64,000 bases of DNA. Origin: Flavobacteriales bacterium (GTDB taxonomy: Bacteria; Bacteroidota; Bacteroidia; Flavobacteriales_G; Salibacteraceae). Position numbers and translations under genes: made by a program. Location: contig JABJJW010000028.1 of assembly GCA_018660685.1 (NCBI GenBank), positions 1 to 64,000 of the forward strand. Direction: 5' to 3'. This document shows positions 1 through 9,739 of this stretch, piece by piece. The notes under the pieces were generated by a model. The model had not been told where the DNA came from. It searched no databases and saw nothing but the letters and a program-made list of their open reading frames with translations. Every line of letters starts with the position of its first letter. The first letter of the stretch is position 1.

Positions 1-1428
1 GATCCAAGGATTAGGACATTCAACACATCCAAAGTTTTGGTTGACACCACCTGTAATAATTGGGTCTCCTTGGAGTGTGCTCCAATAGAAAGTATCTCCG
101 CCATTGGCGTTCAACGAGATCGTATCCAATGAACAGATCGCTGTATCAGGGCCAAGGAATGTTGATGGAATAATCTTAATTAAATAGTTGTAGATATTAA
201 ACCCGGTAACAGGACAAGCATCATCTGTCAAAGTCAGATTAAACGGGACAATACTCTGGTTTACCGGAATCGCGTTCCAGCTTACAGTCACTGTATCAGG
301 ATTGGTTCCGAGACGCGACCATGTCGCTCCAGGAAGAACCGTTCCTATATTACAATCAATGTCAATACTATCTGTAGAATATCCACCCGTTGTATCCAGG
401 TCATAGACAGCAATTTTAAACTCAAAATTTTGTCCAACGCAGACTTCGACAGTGCTCGAATTAATTACAGCTCCCGATCCAACGAAATCAATTATTCCTT
501 GAGGATCTTGTTCTGGAGAATAATTCTCGCAGGAGTCCATTACAATGAACTGTACATCTCTTTGAGTAGTACTGATCAATTCTCCCGACTCTTGGTCATA
601 TTCACTGACTTTAACCGCAATAGCATAGTTCGCCGCAATCAAACCGGCAGGCTTGAAGGCCACAAATTCGAGCTGACCAGTCGCGCTATCAATAGTTACT
701 CCTGTCATTGGGTTTAATCCATCCCAAGGAGCATTATATGTTATGTAATTGAATCCTGATATTGTATTGTAGGTTGTCAGCGCTGTATCCAATTCCCAGT
801 AGAGACTATCACCATCTTGTTCGACAATTCCCCAGTTGTATGTCACTTGCTGACCATCGCAGAAGAACGGAATCGGTTTTTCGGTTGTAAATAGAGGTGA
901 GGTATTATTTGGATATGTCTGTTGTCGAAGCGTTGTATATCCTGCGATTGATGGTTGACTCAGATAATTCACTCCTGTATTTCGTGCTCCTGAACCATAA
1001 ACGAGCAAGAACTCCGAACAGGACGAATTGGGCAGTTCACTCAATACTAGCGTATCCCTTCTAATAGTCCATTCAATTCCAAGTAAACCCGTTTGCCAAC
1101 CTGCGACGCATGAGTTCTGCGATTGACTAAGGGAATCGCAAATTGGAGACACGTCGATCAACGTGTCAAAAACAGTTGGACGACTCTCACTCATTCCAAG
1201 GGCTGGACAATAAATAGTATAAGATGTTGGAACGCCAGTACTTGCATTCGTTGGTGAACCATTAAAAGCCGATCCTCCGCAGTATCTCCAGAAGTCTGTG
1301 GTAATGACATAAGTATCCCCGGTGATATGCTCGTAGGAAATGTTCATCCCCATTATATGCGTCGCATGGGACTGCGAGGCGCCGAGAAGGAGAAAAGCTA
1401 CCGTTAGTGTTTTGAGTAGATGGTTCAT
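1..1428 (-). CDS. Large secreted surface protein, N-terminal part only (runs off the window)
   Basis: The frame is open from an ATG at 1428 to the window edge (476 codons), so the 3' end is missing. Residues 1-22 form a signal peptide (MNHLLKTLTVAF, then a cleavable ASQSHA-type end), followed by THIMG. A 'THI-G' mature start followed by a beta-rich region with a conserved YCGG-type segment is common in long Bacteroidota adhesin or gliding-type proteins. The rest is a chain of beta-sandwich-like segments rich in Asp, Thr and Ser, with paired cysteines (CVECPNPW) at the edge of the kind found between Ig-like repeats in T9SS cargo. I infer cell-surface location by Sec then T9SS export, but the sorting tail is outside the window. 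No enzymatic motif is visible. Function unknown. Confidence 0.8.
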   Translation of the reverse strand, partial: MNHLLKTLTVAFLLLGASQSHATHIMGMNISYEHITGDTYVITTDFWRYCGGSAFNGSPTNASTGVPTSYTIYCPALGMSESRPTVFDTLIDVSPICDSLSQSQNSCVAGWQTGLLGIEWTIRRDTLVLSELPNSSCSEFLLVYGSGARNTGVNYLSQPSIAGYTTLRQQTYPNNTSPLFTTEKPIPFFCDGQQVTYNWGIVEQDGDSLYWELDTALTTYNTISGFNYITYNAPWDGLNPMTGVTIDSATGQLEFVAFKPAGLIAANYAIAVKVSEYDQESGELISTTQRDVQFIVMDSCENYSPEQDPQGIIDFVGSGAVINSSTVEVCVGQNFEFKIAVYDLDTTGGYSTDSIDIDCNIGTVLPGATWSRLGTNPDTVTVSWNAIPVNQSIVPFNLTLTDDACPVTGFNIYNYLIKIIPSTFLGPDTAICSLDTISLNANGGDTFYWSTLQGDPIITGGVNQNFGCVECPNPWI

Positions 1429-1531
1429 GGTTCACGATTTGATACATAGATTCAATTTTTAGACTGGAAGTTGTCTGTGCTTATTTATTTATTCCTGATG
1501 AATATCAAGCCGCCGAAATTCGAATAGAAAA

Positions 1532-1539
1532 TACCTTTG
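1532..1539 (+). promoter_or_regulatory. Bacteroidota -7 promoter box for trhO, 4 bases from the ATG
   Basis: TACCTTTG matches TAnnTTTG exactly and is followed by CAAC and then the ATG at 1544. Transcription would begin at or next to the start codon, giving a leaderless message. No clear -33 element was recognised. Confidence 0.6.
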
Positions 1540-1543
1540 CAAC

Positions 1544-2587
1544 ATGCCTTTGCATAATCAAATAGACAAGCGGGTACTCAAGCAACTGCTCGCTGACGAC
1601 CCAAAACAGCGCAGGACTGTTTCCTTCTATCGATATGTCAATATCGAGGACGCAGAATCATACAGGGATTATCTGTACAAAGAGTGGGAGGAGCTCGGAA
1701 TAATGGGGAGGATTTACCTCGCTCCTGAAGGGATTAATGCTCAAATGAGTATCCCTCTTGAACATTGGAACGCCTTCGTTCAATTCTTGACAGATGACAC
1801 GTACTTGTCAGACGTTCCGCTTAAAATAGCGGTGGAAGATGATGGCAAATCATTCTACAAACTGAAAATCAAGGTTCGGAACAAGATCGTTGCCGACGGA
1901 CTCGATGACGACTTGTTCAATCCTTGGGACACAGGAAATCACCTCAGCGCCGAACAGTTCAACGAGGCAATCGAAAATGGCGCCATCGTAGTAGACATGC
2001 GAAATCATTACGAAAGTGAAGTTGGTCATTTCAAAGGAGCAATTCTTCCAGATGCAGACACATTCAGAGATGAACTGAAAATGGTAGAGGGAATCCTTGA
2101 AGGAAAAGAGGACAATAAAATATTGATGTATTGCACAGGCGGAATCCGTTGCGAAAAAGCGAGTGCCTATTTCAAGCACCTCGGGTTCAACGATGTCAAT
2201 CAGTTACAAGGAGGAATCATCGAATATGCTCATCAAGTTCAGGAAAAAGGACTCGAGAATAAATACGTAGGAAAAAATTTCGTGTTTGACGAACGGCTCG
2301 GCGAGCGAATTTCAGATGAAGTCATTGCACATTGCCACCAATGTGGTGACGCGTGCGATTCGCACGTCAATTGCACCAATCTTGAATGCCATCTCCTCTT
2401 TATACAATGCGATAATTGCAAACAACGATATGACGGTTGTTGCTCTGATGATTGCCAAGAAATAATTCATCTACCTGAAGAAGAACAAAGGGTTCGTCGA
2501 AAAGGAAAACTGAAAGAAGGTGATGCGCGAAACATCTTTAAGAAAGGGCGCTTTCTGAAGGATGGAGGATCCTTAAAAAAAGCGTGA
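1544..2587 (+). CDS. trhO: tRNA uridine(34) hydroxylase, rhodanese family (TrhO/YceA)
   Basis: At 347 residues this is the usual length for TrhO, which hydroxylates U34 in certain tRNA anticodons to 5-hydroxyuridine in the cytoplasm. The N-terminal YceA-type domain (about 1-120) carries the conserved GRIYLAPEGINAQ segment. The rhodanese domain (about 130-230) has a VVDMRN start and the active-site loop CTGGIRC beginning at Cys197. A cysteine-rich C-terminal segment (about 260-310, several Cys-x2-Cys pairs) follows, as in the family. The ATG at 1544 is supported by the promoter box just upstream. The gene stands alone between a divergent surface-protein gene and purH. Family assignment is firm; the exact tRNA substrates are inferred. 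Confidence 0.92.
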   Translation: MPLHNQIDKRVLKQLLADDPKQRRTVSFYRYVNIEDAESYRDYLYKEWEELGIMGRIYLAPEGINAQMSIPLEHWNAFVQFLTDDTYLSDVPLKIAVEDDGKSFYKLKIKVRNKIVADGLDDDLFNPWDTGNHLSAEQFNEAIENGAIVVDMRNHYESEVGHFKGAILPDADTFRDELKMVEGILEGKEDNKILMYCTGGIRCEKASAYFKHLGFNDVNQLQGGIIEYAHQVQEKGLENKYVGKNFVFDERLGERISDEVIAHCHQCGDACDSHVNCTNLECHLLFIQCDNCKQRYDGCCSDDCQEIIHLPEEEQRVRRKGKLKEGDARNIFKKGRFLKDGGSLKKA

Positions 2588-2692
2588 CAAAACATTGCAT
2601 AAATGTGAACAATAGGTGAATAAGTTTTACCTCTCAAAGGCACGGTATTCGGTAATATTGCACCTTAAATCTGCACTAATCTACCAAGGCAT

Positions 2693-4192
2693 ATGAAAGA
2701 AATCCGCTCTGCTCTTGTTTCTGTTTTCAATAAGGACGGTCTCGAAGATATAGCTGATTTACTCCATTCAAACAATGTGACCATTTATTCGACTGGTGGC
2801 ACTGCAGCATTTTTCAAGGCGAGAAACATTCCGGTGGTCGAGGTTGAAACCATCACTGAATATCCTTCCATTTTAGGTGGCAGGGTGAAAACACTGCATC
2901 CAAAAGTTTTTGGCGGAATTCTGAACCGCTCAGAAAATGAGAACGACCAGAAGGAACTCGCCTCCTTTCAAATTCCGGATATCGACTGCGTGGTTGTCGA
3001 CTTATATCCATTCGAAGACACGGTAAACTCAGGGGGCACATCCCAGGAGATAATTGAAAAGATTGACATTGGTGGAATCTCATTAATTCGTGCTGCGGCA
3101 AAGAACCACAGCGACGTGGTGATCATTCCATCCAAAGACCAATACACTGACTTGACTCAAATACTGAGATCAGGAAACAAAACTGATCTCGAAACGAGAA
3201 CGAGGTTGGCCACATTGGCATTTGGTGTGACAAAACACTACGACTCTGCTATCTCAGAGTATTTCGAAACAGGATCCTTGAGCGATGATGAAACGACTCT
3301 TCGATATGGAGAAAACCCACATCAAAATGGGTCGTTCGTTGGGTCAATGACTGATTTTATCGAGCAGCTGCACGGAAAGGCACTTTCCTACAACAACCTC
3401 TTGGACATTGACGCCTCTCTCCGCTTGATTAGAGATTTTCAAGATGATGCGCCAACATTTGCCGTTGTCAAACACAATAACGCCTGCGGATTTGCCACTC
3501 GAGGAGATTCCAAAACTGCCTATCTCGATGCTCTTGCAGGAGATCCGGTTAGCGCTTTCGGCGGAATCATCACGACGAACAAGAGCATAGACGAGGCCAC
3601 CGCTGAAGAAATCAACAAGCTTTTCTGTGAGGTGGTCATCGCCCCCGAATACTCCGAAGGAGCATTAGAAATTCTTAAAAGCAAGAAAAACAGAATTATC
3701 CTGATTGACCATCTGCATTCGTTTCCGACGCAGATTGATCGAAGCATACTAAACGGCACGTTAAGACAAGATGCAGATCAAAAGACCGTAGTTGAATCTG
3801 ATCTTCAAACCGCCACAAAAAAGCAGCCTAGCACTGAAGAGATCAACGACTTACTATTCGCGAATAAATTAGCAAAACACACGAAGAGCAATACGATTGT
3901 TTTGGCTAAAAACAATCAATTACTTGCTAGCGGGGTTGGACAAACTTCGCGCGTTGATGCCTTGCGACAAGCGATTAACAAAGCCCAGAGTTTTAACTTC
4001 GACTTAGAAGGTGCGGTAATGGCGAGTGATGCTTTCTTCCCTTTTCCTGATTGTGTGGAAATTGCGAGCGAAGTTGGAGTGAAATCAGTGATTCAACCAG
4101 GAGGTTCAATAAAAGATCAGGATTCAATTGACTTCTGTGACAACAACGATATCAGCATGGTCATGACGGGCCATCGACATTTCAAGCATTAG
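2693..4192 (+). CDS. purH: Bifunctional AICAR formyltransferase / IMP cyclohydrolase PurH
   Basis: It catalyses the last two steps of de novo purine synthesis: formylation of AICAR with 10-formyl-tetrahydrofolate and ring closure to IMP. The N-terminal MGS-like cyclohydrolase domain (about 1-185) opens with ALVSVFNKDG and has STGGTA and GGRVKTLHPKV. The C-terminal formyltransferase domain contains RYGENPHQ, the VVKHNNACG segment and the terminal GHRHFKH. Length (499 residues) is slightly short but complete. A weak -7-like box (TAATATTG, 2653-2660) lies about 33 bases upstream of the ATG. The gene sits directly upstream of the mre operon, an arrangement common in Bacteroidota, and may feed read-through into it. 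Confidence 0.96.
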   Translation: MKEIRSALVSVFNKDGLEDIADLLHSNNVTIYSTGGTAAFFKARNIPVVEVETITEYPSILGGRVKTLHPKVFGGILNRSENENDQKELASFQIPDIDCVVVDLYPFEDTVNSGGTSQEIIEKIDIGGISLIRAAAKNHSDVVIIPSKDQYTDLTQILRSGNKTDLETRTRLATLAFGVTKHYDSAISEYFETGSLSDDETTLRYGENPHQNGSFVGSMTDFIEQLHGKALSYNNLLDIDASLRLIRDFQDDAPTFAVVKHNNACGFATRGDSKTAYLDALAGDPVSAFGGIITTNKSIDEATAEEINKLFCEVVIAPEYSEGALEILKSKKNRIILIDHLHSFPTQIDRSILNGTLRQDADQKTVVESDLQTATKKQPSTEEINDLLFANKLAKHTKSNTIVLAKNNQLLASGVGQTSRVDALRQAINKAQSFNFDLEGAVMASDAFFPFPDCVEIASEVGVKSVIQPGGSIKDQDSIDFCDNNDISMVMTGHRHFKH

Positions 4193-4247
4193 CAATTGAT
4201 TTGAATAAGTATACCTTTAACATCGATACGCACAGGGCAGGCATAAT

Positions 4248-5270
4248 ATGAGCTTTTTCAACTTTTTTACTGAGGAGATTGCAATCGATCTAGGAACGGC
4301 GAACACCATCATCATTCATAATGATAAAGTGGTTGTGGATGAACCTTCAATCGTCGCTGAAGATCGATCAACAAAGAAGATAATTGCTGTGGGTCGACAA
4401 GCGATGTTGATGCATGGTAAGACACACGAAAATATCCGGACAATTAGGCCACTAAAAGATGGTGTGATTGCCGATTTCCACGCAGCTGAACAAATGATTC
4501 GCGGTATGATCAGAATGATCAACTACGGCAATCGACTTTTCACCCCGAGTCTAAGAATGGTGATTTGCATTCCTTCTGGAATTACGGAAGTAGAAAAGCG
4601 GGCGGTAAAAGATTCCGCAGAACATGCAGGAGCTAAAGAAGTTTATCTCATCCACGAACCAATGGCCGCGGCAATTGGTATTGGCATCGATGTCGAGGAG
4701 CCCATGGGCAACATGATCATTGACATAGGAGGAGGTACGAGCGAGATTGCTGTAATTGCCTTAGGAGGTATTGTCTGTGACAAGAGCATTCGGGTTGCTG
4801 GTGATGAATTCACGAGCGATATTGAGGACTATATGCGCCGGCAGCACAACATTCTTATTGGTGAACGAACTGCCGAAAAAATTAAGATCGAAGTTGGAGC
4901 TGCAATCACAGAATTGGAGGATCCACCCGAGGATATGGCCGTGCATGGGCGAGATCTTATGACTGGTATTCCAAAAGAAATCAAAGTTTCTTATGTGGAA
5001 ATTGCTCACGCTCTTGACAAGTCTATTTCTAAGATTGAAGAGGCGATACTGAGTGCGCTCGAAATGACTCCACCAGAACTCTCAGCAGATATTTACCGTA
5101 CCGGTATCTACCTGGCTGGCGGTGGTTCTATGCTTCGAGGACTTGACAAACGAATTAGTATGAAAACCAAGCTCCCCGTTCACGTTGCGGAAGATCCACT
5201 TCGTGCTGTTGCTAGGGGAACAGGAATCGCGTTGAAGAATGCACACCGATTCCCTTTCTTGATGAGATAG
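4248..5270 (+). CDS. mreB: Rod-shape-determining actin homologue MreB
   Basis: This is the cytoplasmic actin-like ATPase that organises lateral peptidoglycan synthesis. Actin-fold motifs are all present: DLGTANT near residue 13, the DIGGGTSEIAV phosphate-2 loop in the middle, and LAGGGSMLRG in the adenosine motif near the C-terminus. At 340 residues it has the normal length. It heads the operon mreB-mreC-mreD-mrdA-rodA. A -7-like box TACCTTTA (4212-4219) lies 28 bases upstream, so the operon may have its own promoter besides read-through from purH. Assignment is secure. Confidence 0.97.
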   Translation: MSFFNFFTEEIAIDLGTANTIIIHNDKVVVDEPSIVAEDRSTKKIIAVGRQAMLMHGKTHENIRTIRPLKDGVIADFHAAEQMIRGMIRMINYGNRLFTPSLRMVICIPSGITEVEKRAVKDSAEHAGAKEVYLIHEPMAAAIGIGIDVEEPMGNMIIDIGGGTSEIAVIALGGIVCDKSIRVAGDEFTSDIEDYMRRQHNILIGERTAEKIKIEVGAAITELEDPPEDMAVHGRDLMTGIPKEIKVSYVEIAHALDKSISKIEEAILSALEMTPPELSADIYRTGIYLAGGGSMLRGLDKRISMKTKLPVHVAEDPLRAVARGTGIALKNAHRFPFLMR

Positions 5271-5303
5271 AAGAATTAGACGGGAGGTTGGGACCCGATT
5301 ATC

Positions 5304-6116
5304 ATGAGGAACCTTCTTCAGTTCATTTGGAATAACCAGTTTACACTCCTCTTTCTATTTTTAGAGGTGCTGGGTTTTTTCATTCTCGGCTCCAACAACA
5401 GCTACCAAAATAGTAGGCTGCAAGCCTTTTCAGTAAAAGTTAGCGGAGGCGTCGCCGATGTCCAGCGGTCCTATTCGCAATACATTGGATTGGTTGAAGA
5501 AAATGAAGAGCTTCAAGAGGAGAACTCAGTGCTCAGGGAAATGCTGAATAAGCGAATTCATCGAAGTATCCCGAGCGAAATTGATGTTATCGAATACGAG
5601 ACTATTCCTGGAAATGTAATCTCAAGTAGCCACGATCGGGGAAACAATTACATGATATTAGATCGAGGGTTGGTTAATGGAATAGAGGCCGAACAGGGAG
5701 TCCTGAGCTCAACAGGCGTGGCGGGTATTGTGACGAGTGTTTCTCACAACTATGCCGCAATAATGCCCCTCATCCATTCTCAAGCACTCATCAGTTGTAA
5801 ACTGAAAAAGAACGACTATTTCGGCATTGGAAAATGGGATGGAAAGGATTACAGAATTGGGCTTTTAGAAGATATTCCAAATCATGCGCAAATATTTCCT
5901 GGCGACACAATCGTAACGAGGGGCGCTTCGGGATTTTTCCCACCAGATCAAATCCTTGGTTTTGTCAAGAGCAGCGAACAAGACGAAAGTTCTGGATTCC
6001 AAACAATCAAGTTTGAATACGCAACTGACTTTCGAAAAATTGAGAGTGTATATATTATTCAAAACACCATGAGAAATCAACTCGACTCGTTGATTATTAA
6101 TCAAGAAGATGAATAG
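5304..6116 (+). CDS. mreC: Rod-shape-determining protein MreC
   Basis: MreC is a periplasmic, inner-membrane-anchored scaffold that activates PBP2/RodA. The protein (270 residues) has a single N-terminal membrane segment (about 10-30), a coiled coil (about 55-90, rich in Glu and Leu with the LVEENEELQEEN pattern), and two beta domains with the conserved NYMILDRG and GVVT-like (GVAGIVTSVS) segments. It starts 33 bases after mreB and its end overlaps mreD by 8 bases, which argues for translational coupling. Family assignment rests on layout, motifs and position. Confidence 0.94.
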   Translation: MRNLLQFIWNNQFTLLFLFLEVLGFFILGSNNSYQNSRLQAFSVKVSGGVADVQRSYSQYIGLVEENEELQEENSVLREMLNKRIHRSIPSEIDVIEYETIPGNVISSSHDRGNNYMILDRGLVNGIEAEQGVLSSTGVAGIVTSVSHNYAAIMPLIHSQALISCKLKKNDYFGIGKWDGKDYRIGLLEDIPNHAQIFPGDTIVTRGASGFFPPDQILGFVKSSEQDESSGFQTIKFEYATDFRKIESVYIIQNTMRNQLDSLIINQEDE

Positions 6117-6627
6117 AGATTTACTCATATACATCCAGCGTTTCATCATTCTCGTATTGGTGCAAGTTCTCCTCCTCAATAATGTTCAATTTTCTGGATT
6201 GCTGAATCCATACCTCTATTTGTACTTCCTTCTTCTTCTTCCTGTTGACTTCTCACCAAACTTCGGATTGATCTTAGCATTTTTCCTCGGTTTGACCATC
6301 GACATATTTAGCCAGACACTGGGAATGCACACCATTGCAACTGTCTTTGCTGCATTCGCGCGTCCATACATATTAAGATACATGGCACCTCGCGATGGAT
6401 ATGAATTCAGTCGGGTTCCTAGTATCCGAGATATGGGTTGGATATGGTTCCTGACCTATTGTGGAATTATCACATTCCTCCATCACTTCATGCTCTTTTT
6501 CGTGGAGTCATTTAAGATGAGTGGATTCGTTTTTACCGTATCCAAATCACTTGGAAGTACTGCCCTTACCATCTTCCTCGTTGCCATGGTTCAACTCCTG
6601 TTTGCTCGACTTCCGAAGTCCGCCTAA
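6109..6627 (+). CDS. mreD: Rod-shape-determining protein MreD
   Basis: A 172-residue, very hydrophobic protein with five or six predicted membrane segments and the short soluble turns typical of MreD. It starts inside the last codons of mreC (8-base overlap) and its stop codon touches the mrdA start with no spacer. MreD is an integral inner-membrane partner of MreC in the elongasome. The sequence itself is poorly conserved in this family, so the call depends mainly on hydropathy, length and position between mreC and mrdA. Confidence 0.9.
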   Translation: MNRDLLIYIQRFIILVLVQVLLLNNVQFSGLLNPYLYLYFLLLLPVDFSPNFGLILAFFLGLTIDIFSQTLGMHTIATVFAAFARPYILRYMAPRDGYEFSRVPSIRDMGWIWFLTYCGIITFLHHFMLFFVESFKMSGFVFTVSKSLGSTALTIFLVAMVQLLFARLPKSA

Positions 6628-8448
6628 ATGGATGAATTAGAAAACAGAAAAGTGTTTGTGATAGCCGCATTTGTGGTGGTCGCATTCATATTTCTGACCC
6701 GTCTATTCTATATTCAAATCATAGATGATTCTTATCGCTCCTCTGCGGACAATCAAGCCCTGAGATACGTCACCAAATACCCTGCCCGTGGCATCATCTA
6801 CGACCGAAAATCTCAAGTTCTAGTTCAAAACCAAGCGGCTTTTGATTTGATGGTGGTGCCCCGCCAAGCAGAGGATATTGACACAATCGCCTTCTGCGAA
6901 ATCATGGATATCGAAAAGATGGAGTACAAAGAGCGGCTCTCAAAAGCCAAGGCTTACTCTTCCTATCGGGCCAGTATTTTTCAGAAACAACTCACATCAG
7001 ATGAATTCTCAAGGATCGCGGAAAGTTTGTATCGATTTCCAGGGTTTTATGGTCAGAAGCGTACACTCAGGACTTATCCAGACAGCGTCGCTTCTCACGT
7101 CTTGGGATATGTTGGAGAAGTGAATGCCGGTCACCTAGAACGAGATTCGTTCTATCGATCTGGTGACTTCATTGGTATTAGCGGATTGGAAAGACAATAT
7201 GAAGCCGAACTGCGGGGCGAACGTGGATTGGAGGTACTCATGGTTGATGTGCACAACACTGTTCAAGGCAAATATTCAGGTGGAAATAGGGATGTTGAAG
7301 CGAGAGCAGGCGCTGATTTAGCGACGTCGATCGATCTAGATCTTCAGGTATATGGCGAGCGCTTGATGAACGACAAAAAGGGAAGTATTGTAGCAATCTC
7401 GCCTGAGGATGGTGGCATACTTGCGCTGATTTCTAGCCCAAGTTACGACCCCAATTTACTTGTTGGAACCAAACGCGCAAGAAACTATCAACTCCTCGCT
7501 TCAAACGATTCACTTGACCCTTTGTTTAACAGAGCTCTCATGGCGAAATACCCTCCTGGATCCATATTCAAATTGATTCAATCGCTTGTGGCGTTAGAGA
7601 ACAACGTGATTTCTGAAAACACTGGGTTTCCATGCAACAAATCCCTCGTTGGTTGCCACAACCACACGTCTGCCACAAATCTGAGAGAGGCTATTCAAAT
7701 GTCTTGCAACCCATACTTCCACCAAGTCTTCAAGAGACTGATCAGTCCGGGTAAATCGTCCAACTATTTCGTAGATAATGCACTCGGATTGAGTCAGTGG
7801 GCAAAAGACGTGGAAGATTTTGGGTTCGGTCAAAGGCTCGCGCTGGACTTACCAAACTTGAAGAGCGGAAGTGTCCCCACCACAGAATACTATGACAAAA
7901 TCTATGGGAAAAGAAGGTGGGCTTTCTCCACAGTTTATTCATTGAGCATTGGTCAAGGCGAACTTGAAGTCATACCAATTCAAATGGCCAATCTGGCGGC
8001 GACGATCGCAAATCGTGGACACTACATTGATCCTCATTTGGTCGACAAGGTTGGGAAAGACTCGAACGTAGTATGGAGTAAAAATGAAACCGGCATCACA
8101 AAAGATTTATTCGAACCCATCATTGATGCCATGCAGTGGGTGGTTGAAAAACCTGGAGGCACGGCGAGAAAAGCACGCATTGACGGAATCGAAGTCTGTG
8201 GGAAGACTGGCACCGCAGAAAACCCACATGGAGAGGATCACTCTGTTTTTATTGCGTTTGCTCCAAAGGACGACCCACAAATTGCCATTGCTGTTTATGT
8301 CGAGAATGCTGGATACGGCGGGACGTGGGCTGCCCCAATTGCTAGTTTGATGATTGAAAAATTCATTCGAGGCAGTGTAAGCGACAGCCTAAAAGAGAAC
8401 AGAATTCTAGAAGCTAACCTCTTAGATGTTGAAGTAGATGAGGACTAA
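6628..8448 (+). CDS. mrdA: Penicillin-binding protein 2 (peptidoglycan transpeptidase)
   Basis: PBP2 cross-links peptidoglycan during elongation together with the glycosyltransferase RodA. The protein (606 residues) has one N-terminal membrane anchor (about 7-27), a dimerisation or pedestal domain with the conserved YPARGIIYDR segment, and a transpeptidase domain. Catalytic motifs are complete: SxxK (SIFK, Ser312), SxN (SCN, Ser359) and KTG (KTGTAENPHG, Lys526). Its ATG directly follows the mreD stop codon, and its last 11 bases overlap rodA. It is the beta-lactam target of this operon. Confidence 0.97.
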   Translation: MDELENRKVFVIAAFVVVAFIFLTRLFYIQIIDDSYRSSADNQALRYVTKYPARGIIYDRKSQVLVQNQAAFDLMVVPRQAEDIDTIAFCEIMDIEKMEYKERLSKAKAYSSYRASIFQKQLTSDEFSRIAESLYRFPGFYGQKRTLRTYPDSVASHVLGYVGEVNAGHLERDSFYRSGDFIGISGLERQYEAELRGERGLEVLMVDVHNTVQGKYSGGNRDVEARAGADLATSIDLDLQVYGERLMNDKKGSIVAISPEDGGILALISSPSYDPNLLVGTKRARNYQLLASNDSLDPLFNRALMAKYPPGSIFKLIQSLVALENNVISENTGFPCNKSLVGCHNHTSATNLREAIQMSCNPYFHQVFKRLISPGKSSNYFVDNALGLSQWAKDVEDFGFGQRLALDLPNLKSGSVPTTEYYDKIYGKRRWAFSTVYSLSIGQGELEVIPIQMANLAATIANRGHYIDPHLVDKVGKDSNVVWSKNETGITKDLFEPIIDAMQWVVEKPGGTARKARIDGIEVCGKTGTAENPHGEDHSVFIAFAPKDDPQIAIAVYVENAGYGGTWAAPIASLMIEKFIRGSVSDSLKENRILEANLLDVEVDED

Positions 8449-9739
8449 GGTTAGCATATTTGAAGAAATCGACTGGCTCAGTGTGGCCTTGTATGCCGCT
8501 CTTGTATTTTTTGGATGGTTGAGCATTTATGCTGCCAACTACGACGATCAATCTAGCCAAATCTTTACGCTCGAAACGAATCATGGCAAGCAACTGCTTT
8601 GGATTGCTTTGGCTTCGATTTTAGGAATGATCTTACTCCTGCTTGACCATCGATTCTTCGAATCATTTGGATACATCATTTACGGAATCTCTGTCTTCCT
8701 CCTGCTTGCAGTTCTTCTTGTGGGAACAGAAATTAAAGGAGCACAATCTTGGTTTGTGCTGGGTCCTGTAAGTTTCCAGCCATCCGAGATTGCAAAGTTC
8801 GGTACATCACTCGCCTTGGCAAAGTATCTGAGTACAATGGGCGTCCATTTTTCTCAAACCAAACATCGACTTCGAACGCTTGCCATAGTCGCTCTTCCTG
8901 CGCTGCTCATTATGCTTCAACCCGATGTTGGATCAACACTGGTCTTTCTTGCATTCACTTTGGTGCTTTATCGACAAGGCTTGAGCAGTTGGTACTTTTC
9001 ATTGGGCTTTGCGGCAGTGTTCATATTCATTATGGCCCTGTTTCTCAAGCAATATGAATGGACGGTTTTTGGGATAATAATCCAAGGTAAAATTGCCTTC
9101 TTAGCAGGTTTCACAGGATTGATCGCCTTGGTCTATTACCTCTTAAGAAAGGTCAAAGGCGCCTTGTTGATTCTAGGTGGAGTCTTTGCCTCCACCCTGC
9201 TCTATTTCTTCAGCGTCGATTACGTGTTCAGCAATGTACTGAAGCCCCACCACCAAAACAGAATCAATGAACTTCTTGGTATAGTTTCGGATCCATTGGG
9301 CGCTGGTTACAATGTGCATCAAAGCAAAATAGCCATTGGATCAGGAGGCTTTTCGGGCAAAGGTTTCTTGCAAGGAACTCAGACCAAATTCAACTTCGTT
9401 CCCGAGCAAAGTACCGACTTCATTTTCTGCACTGTTGGTGAAGAATGGGGTTTCCTCGGTAGTCTAATTCTCGTCTTTCTCTTCCTGGCCCTTTTGATCA
9501 GAATCATCTGGCTTTCAGAAAAACAACGCAGTTCGTTTACTCGAATCTATGGTTATTGTGTCGCTGCAATCTTATTCATGCATTTCAGCATCAACATAGG
9601 AATGACAATTGGACTGGCTCCAGTAATTGGTATCCCCCTTCCATTTTTCAGCTATGGTGGATCCTCTTTATGGTCGTTCACAATCTTGCTATTTTCATTC
9701 ATCAAGCTCGACTCTGAACGAAAATTTATCTTGCGTTAA
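8438..9739 (+). CDS. rodA: Peptidoglycan glycosyltransferase RodA (SEDS family)
   Basis: An integral membrane protein of 433 residues with about ten membrane segments. SEDS hallmarks are visible: the GAQSWF segment after TM3, QPSEIAKF, the LQPDVGSTLV stretch and the C-terminal PLPFFSYGGSS. RodA polymerises lipid II glycans with PBP2. The ATG lies 11 bases inside mrdA, so the two are translationally coupled. This is the last gene of the shape operon; its 3' end overlaps by 14 bases the 3' end of the convergent gene on the other strand. Confidence 0.96.
   Translation: MRTKVSIFEEIDWLSVALYAALVFFGWLSIYAANYDDQSSQIFTLETNHGKQLLWIALASILGMILLLLDHRFFESFGYIIYGISVFLLLAVLLVGTEIKGAQSWFVLGPVSFQPSEIAKFGTSLALAKYLSTMGVHFSQTKHRLRTLAIVALPALLIMLQPDVGSTLVFLAFTLVLYRQGLSSWYFSLGFAAVFIFIMALFLKQYEWTVFGIIIQGKIAFLAGFTGLIALVYYLLRKVKGALLILGGVFASTLLYFFSVDYVFSNVLKPHHQNRINELLGIVSDPLGAGYNVHQSKIAIGSGGFSGKGFLQGTQTKFNFVPEQSTDFIFCTVGEEWGFLGSLILVFLFLALLIRIIWLSEKQRSSFTRIYGYCVAAILFMHFSINIGMTIGLAPVIGIPLPFFSYGGSSLWSFTILLFSFIKLDSERKFILR

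Noticed and set aside
430..717. 95-codon plus-strand frame near the window start
   Set aside because: Lies opposite the open minus-strand secreted-protein frame that has a proper signal peptide.
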